From NCBI RefSeq assembly GCF_003205195.1, contig NZ_QJRY01000008.1, positions 88,191 through 152,190 on the forward strand: a stretch of DNA of 64,000 nt. The letters run 5' to 3'. Shown here piece after piece: positions 59,287 to 64,000 of the stretch (position 1 is its first letter; each line of letters begins with the position of its first letter). Under the pieces are notes generated by a model. It saw only the letters and a program-made list of their open reading frames with translations, did no database searches and had not been told where the DNA came from. Source of the DNA: Peteryoungia wuzhouensis (GTDB lineage Bacteria > Pseudomonadota > Alphaproteobacteria > Rhizobiales > Rhizobiaceae). Position numbers and translations under genes: made by a program.

Positions 59287-59391
59287 GGGACCTCACAGGG
59301 TTCGTGATGTTCCCTCAACGTCTTCAAAGAGTAGGGGTTCCCTCCAGGGAACCGGAAGGACTGACACTCTGCCGATGACTTGGAATTACCG

Positions 59392-59928
59392 TCAGCGGAC
59401 CTGGTCCAGCAGGCGCTTGCACTCCAGGAGATCGAACAGCGCTTCCTGCAGCAAGGCGCGGTCCTCCTTGGCGATCGAGCCTTTGCCGAGCGAGATTTCA
59501 GAGGCATCATCGGCCGATCCGCCAAAGCCGAAGAAGCGGCCGCTGGCCCGCACCTTCGGCCGACCGACGACCTGGTCATCCTCAAGTGCCACGCGCGGGT
59601 CTTCGGTCTTGGCAGAACTCGCCGCGACAAGCGCTTCCATGGTCGCGACATCGCCTGTGGCGACCGCCATCACGAACTTGTTGCCGTTCGTCTTCAGAAG
59701 CTTCTGCACGCCCTTGATCGTATAGCCCTGATCATAGAGCAGATGGCGGATGCCCTTCAGCAATTCGACATCATCGGGCCGATAGTAACGCCGCCCGCCG
59801 CCGCGCTTCAGCGGCTTGATCTGCGGAAAGCGGGTTTCCCAGAAACGCAGGACATGCTGTGGCAGATCGAGATCATCCGCAACTTCGCTGATGGTGCGGA
59901 AGGCATCCGGGCTCTTGTCCAACTGCAT
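59392..59928 (-). CDS. MerR-family transcriptional regulator
   Basis: A 178-residue regulator with an N-terminal MerR winged-helix domain: [40 protein letters not shown] and [20 protein letters not shown]. The C-terminal half is helical with no metal-binding cysteines, so it does not look like a metal sensor. ATG 59928 is chosen because GGAG lies seven bases upstream. It follows ihfA in the conserved plsX-fabH-ihfA-merR order of rhizobia; its targets are unknown. Confidence 0.9.
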   Translation of the reverse strand: MQLDKSPDAFRTISEVADDLDLPQHVLRFWETRFPQIKPLKRGGGRRYYRPDDVELLKGIRHLLYDQGYTIKGVQKLLKTNGNKFVMAVATGDVATMEALVAASSAKTEDPRVALEDDQVVGRPKVRASGRFFGFGGSADDASEISLGKGSIAKEDRALLQEALFDLLECKRLLDQVR

Positions 59929-60050
59929 GACCATGCTCCACGTGCGATGCGCCAAGGCTTGGGCGACTCGCCCGTCATTTCAACGGTTTGGAACGAATTT
60001 TTCAAGCGATCCGTGACGGCAGGAGCGACACTCCACCGTTTTTGGTCGGA

Positions 60051-60389
60051 TCAAACCGCCGGATTGGCCGGCTTCTGCTTGGCCTTGCGCGCGATGTGGG
60101 CACGCAGGATGCGCTGCTTCAAGACGTTGGATGCCTTGAAGGTCATGACCCGACGCGGCGAGATCGGCACTTCCTCGCCGGTCTTCGGATTGCGGCCGAT
60201 GCGTTCGTTCTTGCTGCGCACCTGGAAGGTGGCAAAGGACGAAAGCTTCACCGATTCGCCACGCACAATGGCGTTGCAGATCTCGTCGATGACCGTTTCG
60301 ACCAACTCCGCGGACTCCGTTCGCGAAAGACCGACCTTGCGAAAGACTGATTCTGCCAGATCCGCACGTGTCACTGTCTTCCCGGCCAT
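60051..60389 (-). CDS. ihfA: Integration host factor subunit alpha
   Basis: A 112-residue DNA-bending protein that pairs with Ihf[21 protein letters not shown] begins the helical body, and [20 protein letters not shown] with [18 protein letters not shown] is the IHF-alpha beta-arm. The C-terminal [11 protein letters not shown] extension is normal in rhizobia. A separate promoter lies just upstream, so it may be expressed apart from fabH. Confidence 0.96.
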   Translation of the reverse strand: MAGKTVTRADLAESVFRKVGLSRTESAELVETVIDEICNAIVRGESVKLSSFATFQVRSKNERIGRNPKTGEEVPISPRRVMTFKASNVLKQRILRAHIARKAKQKPANPAV

Positions 60390-60433
60390 AGTTCTCGCCC
60401 GCCTAAATCAATGATCTTGTTGAATTCGGAAGA

Positions 60434-60462
60434 ACCTATTGTCCTTAACCGCGACGGTCAAG
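60434..60462 (-). promoter_or_regulatory. Likely promoter of ihfA
   Basis: On the minus strand TTGACC (60457-60462) and TAGGTT (60434-60439) with a 17-base spacer lie 45 bases before the ihfA ATG, inside the gap after fabH. Confidence 0.45.
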
Positions 60463-60497
60463 CTCTTGTTGGTGCGCAATTTTTACTCTTTTTTGGA

Positions 60498-61469
60498 CTA
60501 CCAGCGCAGGAGGACCGCTCCCCAGGTGAAACCACCGCCCATCGCTTCCAGCATCACGAGATCGCCAGGCTTGATGCGGCCATCGCCAGCCGCGACCGCA
60601 AGCGCCAGCGGGATCGAGGCAGCAGAGGTGTTTCCGTGCTGGTCGACGGTGATCACGACCCGTTCGTCGGGAATGCCGAGCTTCTTCGCAGACGCATCGA
60701 TGATCCGCTTGTTTGCCTGGTGCGGAACCAGCCAGTCGACGTCAGCGGCCGTCGTGCCGGTGGCATCAAAGGCCGCCTCGATCACGTCGGTGATCATGCC
60801 GACCGCATGTTTGAAGACCTCGCGGCCCTCCATACGCAGATGACCGACCGTACCGGTCGTGGAGGGGCCACCGTCGACGTAGAGCTTTTCGCGGTGGGTG
60901 CCGTCGGAGCGCAGGTTCGACGTCAGGATGCCGCGATCGGCCACGCTGCCTTCACCCTCCTGCCCTTCCAGCACGATCGCGCCTGCGCCGTCGCCGAAGA
61001 GCACACAGGTGGTGCGGTCGGTCCAGTCGAGGATGCGGGAGAAAGTTTCGGCGCCGATGACCAACACGCGTTTGGCCATGCCACCCTTGATATAGAGATC
61101 GGCCGTCGCCATCGCATAGACGAAGCCGGTGCAGACGGCCTGCACGTCGAAGGCGAAACCGTGCGTCATCCCCAGGCGGTTCTGGATGTTGACGGCAGTT
61201 GCCGGGAAGGTGTTATCCGGCGTCGAGGTGGCACAGATGATGAGATCGATATCCTGCGCGGTCAGGCCTGCGCGCTGAAGCGCCTGCTCGGCGGCAGCGG
61301 CACCGAGCGACGCCGTGGTTTCCCCCTCGCCCGCGATGTAACGCTGGCGGATGCCGGTGCGCTGGACGATCCACTCGTCAGAGGTTTCGACCATGTCTTC
61401 AAGATCGCGATTGGTCACCACCCGTTTCGGGAGCGACGCTCCGAAACCGCGAACTACTGAACGGATCAT
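60498..61469 (-). CDS. fabH: 3-oxoacyl-[ACP] synthase III (FabH)
   Basis: A 323-residue condensing enzyme that starts fatty-acid synthesis by joining acetyl-CoA to malonyl-ACP. The catalytic triad is Cys113 ([10 protein letters not shown]), His250 ([10 protein letters not shown]) and Asn280 ([10 protein letters not shown]). [15 protein letters not shown]-type and [11 protein letters not shown] motifs are present. It starts 19 bases after plsX on the same strand, as in most bacteria. Confidence 0.97.
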   Translation of the reverse strand: MIRSVVRGFGASLPKRVVTNRDLEDMVETSDEWIVQRTGIRQRYIAGEGETTASLGAAAAEQALQRAGLTAQDIDLIICATSTPDNTFPATAVNIQNRLGMTHGFAFDVQAVCTGFVYAMATADLYIKGGMAKRVLVIGAETFSRILDWTDRTTCVLFGDGAGAIVLEGQEGEGSVADRGILTSNLRSDGTHREKLYVDGGPSTTGTVGHLRMEGREVFKHAVGMITDVIEAAFDATGTTAADVDWLVPHQANKRIIDASAKKLGIPDERVVITVDQHGNTSAASIPLALAVAAGDGRIKPGDLVMLEAMGGGFTWGAVLLRW

Positions 61470-61488
61470 CGTGTTTCCTGCCTTGTCG

Positions 61489-62535
61489 TCACGCTGCTTC
61501 GGGGCCTGCCGGAGAGGGCTGCCGCGCGTGATATTTTTTCAAGTCGTTTTCGATCTTCTGAGTGAGCCCGTTGCGGGCCATGTCGTAGCCGACGTCGACG
61601 GCCGCCGCAAAACCTTCGGCATCCGTCCCGCCATGGCTCTTGATGACGATGCCGTTCAGCCCGAGGAACACGCCGCCATTGACCTTGCGCGGATCCAACT
61701 TCTCGCGAACGCGGTCGAAGGCACCCTTGGCAAGGATGTAGCCAAGTTTGGCCATCCAGGTGCGCGACATCGCTGCGCGCAGATATTCGGCGATCTGTTT
61801 TGCGGTGCCTTCCGCGGTCTTCAAGGCGATGTTGCCGGTAAAGCCTTCGGTGACAACAACGTCAACCGTGCCCTTGCCAAGATCATCGCCTTCGACGAAG
61901 CCGTAGTAATCGATGGTGTCGAGGCCGGCCTCGCGGATCAGACGGCCGGCTTCTTTCACCTCTTCCTGTCCCTTGATCTCTTCGACGCCGACATTGAGGA
62001 GACCAACCAGCGGCTTCTCGATTTCGAACAGGGCACGCGCCATGGCGCCGCCCATGACGGCGAAGTCCAGCAGTTGCTGGGCATCGGCACCGATCCCGGC
62101 GCCGACGTCGAGCACGATGCTCTCACCCGACAGCGTCGGCCAGATGGCGGCGATCGCCGGACGCTCGATGGTGGCCATGGTGCGCAGGCAGAACTTGGCC
62201 ATGGCCATCAGCGCACCGGTATTGCCGGCGGAGACGGCGACGTCGGCCTGGCCGGTCTTGACCGCCTCGATCGAGCGCCACATGCTCGAGACATAACGTC
62301 CGCGGCGAAGCGCCTGGCTCGGTTTCTCGTCCATGCCGACGGAAACTTCACAGTGGTGGAAGACGGCCTTTTCCTTGAGCCTGGGAAACTGCGCCAGAAT
62401 CGGCAGGCAGCGCTCCTGTTGGCCGAAGAGGAGGAAGGTGACTTCCGGGTGACGTTCCAAAGCCTTGGCGGCTCCGGGAATCGTGACTTCGGGACCGAAG
62501 TCGCCGCCCATAACGTCGAGAGAAATTCTGATCAC
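61489..62535 (-). CDS. plsX: Phosphate acyltransferase PlsX
   Basis: A 348-residue enzyme that makes acyl-phosphate from acyl-ACP for phospholipid synthesis. It begins [20 protein letters not shown], and [40 protein letters not shown] and [20 protein letters not shown] are family blocks, with [17 protein letters not shown] near the C-terminus. Length is normal. It precedes fabH in one operon. Confidence 0.97.
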   Translation of the reverse strand: MIRISLDVMGGDFGPEVTIPGAAKALERHPEVTFLLFGQQERCLPILAQFPRLKEKAVFHHCEVSVGMDEKPSQALRRGRYVSSMWRSIEAVKTGQADVAVSAGNTGALMAMAKFCLRTMATIERPAIAAIWPTLSGESIVLDVGAGIGADAQQLLDFAVMGGAMARALFEIEKPLVGLLNVGVEEIKGQEEVKEAGRLIREAGLDTIDYYGFVEGDDLGKGTVDVVVTEGFTGNIALKTAEGTAKQIAEYLRAAMSRTWMAKLGYILAKGAFDRVREKLDPRKVNGGVFLGLNGIVIKSHGGTDAEGFAAAVDVGYDMARNGLTQKIENDLKKYHARQPSPAGPEAA

Positions 62536-62632
62536 TTAAACCTGACCCTTCTTGATCGCTGGCCAGCGAAATTTCGGTCAAAATACCGCTTTTCGATGGC
62601 GGCACAACCCACCTGCGGGCGCAGATGGGGGA

Positions 62633-63196
62633 TCATTGATCCTTTTTCCAGTCTTTGAGCACGGCGAAGGGAGAGGGTCTCTTTTCTTCCTCGACTTCAT
62701 TTTCGATATGCCCGGAAAACTGGACGCCGGGCTTTTTCGGATAGGGATCGATGCCGAGCGCGGCGAATTCCGCGATCAGGGCGCCCGCGTCGATCGTGTC
62801 GCCGACAAAGGGTTCCGGCAGGTCCGGACCGTCCGGATCCAGCACCATTTCACCGGCGCCATCGAGCACGATGCGAGCCAGCTTCGAGCCCTCGGGCACG
62901 AAGATCTGGTCGATATCCTGTTCGATCGTGGAGACAACAGGCTCAAGCGTCACGACGCAGGCCTGGACGATCTCGCCGGAGACGTGGCCCTTGATGCGCA
63001 CCCCGTCCTTCTTCCAGCGGGCAATCTGCAGATCGGCTGCAAGGCGATTGACGGCCTCCACTTCCCAAAGGCTTGCCAGCCCCACGCGTTCGCGCTCGTC
63101 TGCCTCGACATGGACCTGTACGGGGTTTGCCGATACGTGACCGACCTTCACGCGATAGCTGAATTCGGCAGTTTCATCGGGAATTCTAGTGATCAT
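62633..63196 (-). CDS. DUF177 (YceD-like) protein
   Basis: A 187-residue protein of the DUF177 family, known in other bacteria as YceD and linked to 23S rRNA accumulation. VKVGHVSANPVQVHVEADER opens the domain, and VKGHVSGEIVQACVVTLEPV with a conserved Cys, followed by FVGDTIDAGALIAEFAALGI, is typical. In gammaproteobacteria this gene precedes rpmF-plsX; here it precedes plsX directly, with a gap of 97 bases. Confidence 0.9.
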   Translation of the reverse strand: MITRIPDETAEFSYRVKVGHVSANPVQVHVEADERERVGLASLWEVEAVNRLAADLQIARWKKDGVRIKGHVSGEIVQACVVTLEPVVSTIEQDIDQIFVPEGSKLARIVLDGAGEMVLDPDGPDLPEPFVGDTIDAGALIAEFAALGIDPYPKKPGVQFSGHIENEVEEEKRPSPFAVLKDWKKDQ

Positions 63197-63262
63197 TGGA
63201 TCTTCCTCTGTCCGTTACCGGCGGCTCGCCGCGGTTGCCCGCCGGCATGGCCCTCCGAGGTA

Positions 63263-63799
63263 TCACGTGGTGGGAACGGCGATCCGGGCCGTGCCGGTCT
63301 CGATCTCGGCTTCGGCGACGGAGCCAAGCGCTTGCTCTGCGGAAAACATCCAGCCGGCCAGGCTTTGCATGTCCGGAGTCGGCGCGACCTCCGGGTGAAT
63401 ATTGCGAGCGAGGGCTGCGGCCAGGGCATCCCGATCGCCCTTGTCGAGCGCGGCGGCATAGGATTCGAGCCGACCGTAGTACATGCCGGCGAGCTTCTTC
63501 ATGCGCTTCGGAACACCGGGGTCGCCAACTCCGAGTTCGCGGATCGAATGATCGACATCCTCGAAGAAGGCGTCGATGATGTTTTGCGCGATCTCCTGGC
63601 CACTCCGGTCCGACCGCGCGGTGCGGCGAAAATAGAGAATCAGCATGATCGTCAGCATCTCGAACCGACCCATGACGGTGTCGGGCGCATTCATGTCGAG
63701 ATAAAAGGCAGGTGTCCGCGCGGCCGATGTCAGGATGGCATACTGCCGCTCGACGATCGCCTGATTGTTTCTTTTCTGACGGAAGAAACCGAATACCAT
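63263..63799 (-). CDS. Ubiquinol-cytochrome c chaperone (CBP3-like)
   Basis: A 178-residue protein of the ubiquinol-cytochrome c chaperone/UPF0174 family, bacterial relative of mitochondrial Cbp3 that helps cytochrome b maturation. AILTSAARTPAFYLDMNAPD, TVMGRFEMLTIMLILYFRRT, IIDAFFEDVDHSIRELGVGD and KRMKKLAGMYYGRLESY are the conserved blocks. ATG 63799 follows GGTGGA by six bases; the longer open frame upstream is not coding. It heads the DUF177-plsX-fabH row, separated by 66 bases. Confidence 0.9.
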   Translation of the reverse strand: MVFGFFRQKRNNQAIVERQYAILTSAARTPAFYLDMNAPDTVMGRFEMLTIMLILYFRRTARSDRSGQEIAQNIIDAFFEDVDHSIRELGVGDPGVPKRMKKLAGMYYGRLESYAAALDKGDRDALAAALARNIHPEVAPTPDMQSLAGWMFSAEQALGSVAEAEIETGTARIAVPTT

Positions 63800-64000
63800 C
63801 CAATTCCACCAAAAAGAGTCGGCCGATGGCCCAGGCCCGGTCGTGCTCATGTTGCATGATTGCGAAAGCTGGTTTACCGAAGCAGACGTGAATTGCAATG
63901 CCGTTATCCCCTCGCCCTGCCGCTTCCATCGGCAAAGTGACGGGAAAGAAGGCAGCGCCCGCAATTGGACGGCCCTTCCCCGGAAAGGCCACAATGCTGT
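63800..64000. other. Right edge, upstream region of the CBP3-like gene
   Basis: No gene is supported in the last 200 bases. The stretch probably holds the promoter of the minus-strand chaperone gene and perhaps of a divergent gene beyond the window. Confidence 0.4.

Noticed and set aside
61351-63859. Long plus-strand frames opposite fabH, plsX and DUF177
   Set aside because: They are antisense to well-identified genes and cross their intergenic gaps.

Overview
The window is high-GC DNA from an alphaproteobacterium, almost certainly a member of the Rhizobiaceae or a close relative. The evidence is gene order: clpP-clpX-lon-hupB, rplM-rpsI, ctaA opposite a DUF2842 gene, and a run of cytochrome bc1 chaperone, DUF177, plsX, fabH, ihfA, merR and tRNA-Pro. 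An FMN riboswitch in front of a RibN-type transporter and a CASTOR/POLLUX-like channel gene fit the same group.

Positions 404-13258 are an integrative element in the 3' end of tRNA-Val(UAC). The last 24 bases of the tRNA region recur exactly at the far end (404-427 and 13235-13258), and a tyrosine integrase lies just inside the left end. The left arm (2.1-4.0 kb) is decayed: a frameshifted gene, a Rha-type phage regulator cut by a stop codon, and three copies of a short motif. The middle (4.4-9.5 kb) holds an HNH-like gene, an HTH protein, three membrane proteins of unknown function, a small cysteine-containing protein, a TIGR02391 protein and a small serine recombinase. The right arm is a four-gene restriction cluster on the minus strand: nuclease-like protein, Vsr, DNA cytosine methyltransferase, second nuclease-like protein. 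The two nuclease-like proteins seem to be distant relatives, so the enzyme could have two subunits. This cluster is the best candidate for something undescribed.

From 13.3 kb on the sequence is chromosomal backbone. In order: a NYN/OST-HTH protein; the channel protein; a GntR, M24 peptidase and DapA-family catabolic set; UDP-glucose dehydrogenase; a sugar-type MFS transporter with a DUF2256 gene; an aldo/keto reductase; a large secreted phytase-esterase-like protein; ribN with its riboswitch; and the proteostasis block hupB, lon, clpX, clpP, with heat-shock-like promoters before lon and clpP.

From 33 to 48 kb come a diguanylate cyclase, a P450, a WYL regulator opposite a glutathione S-transferase, a cupin, O-acetylhomoserine sulfhydrylase, a DUF6455 gene behind a perfect FixK/FNR-type box, two CoA-binding paralogues, two VOC proteins, rplM-rpsI, a monooxygenase, an agmatinase-family gene, argC, a DODA-type dioxygenase and ctaA.

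From 48.5 to 57 kb is a surface polysaccharide locus: GNAT/CelD-like protein, Wzc/ExoP-like protein with a degenerate kinase domain, Wza-like lipoprotein, family 4 glycosyltransferase, initiating sugar-phosphate transferase and O-antigen-ligase/polymerase-like protein. The ugd gene at 19-20 kb could supply its UDP-glucuronate. The window ends with an esterase, tRNA-Pro and the phospholipid/fatty-acid block. No rRNA, CRISPR array or insertion sequence was seen.
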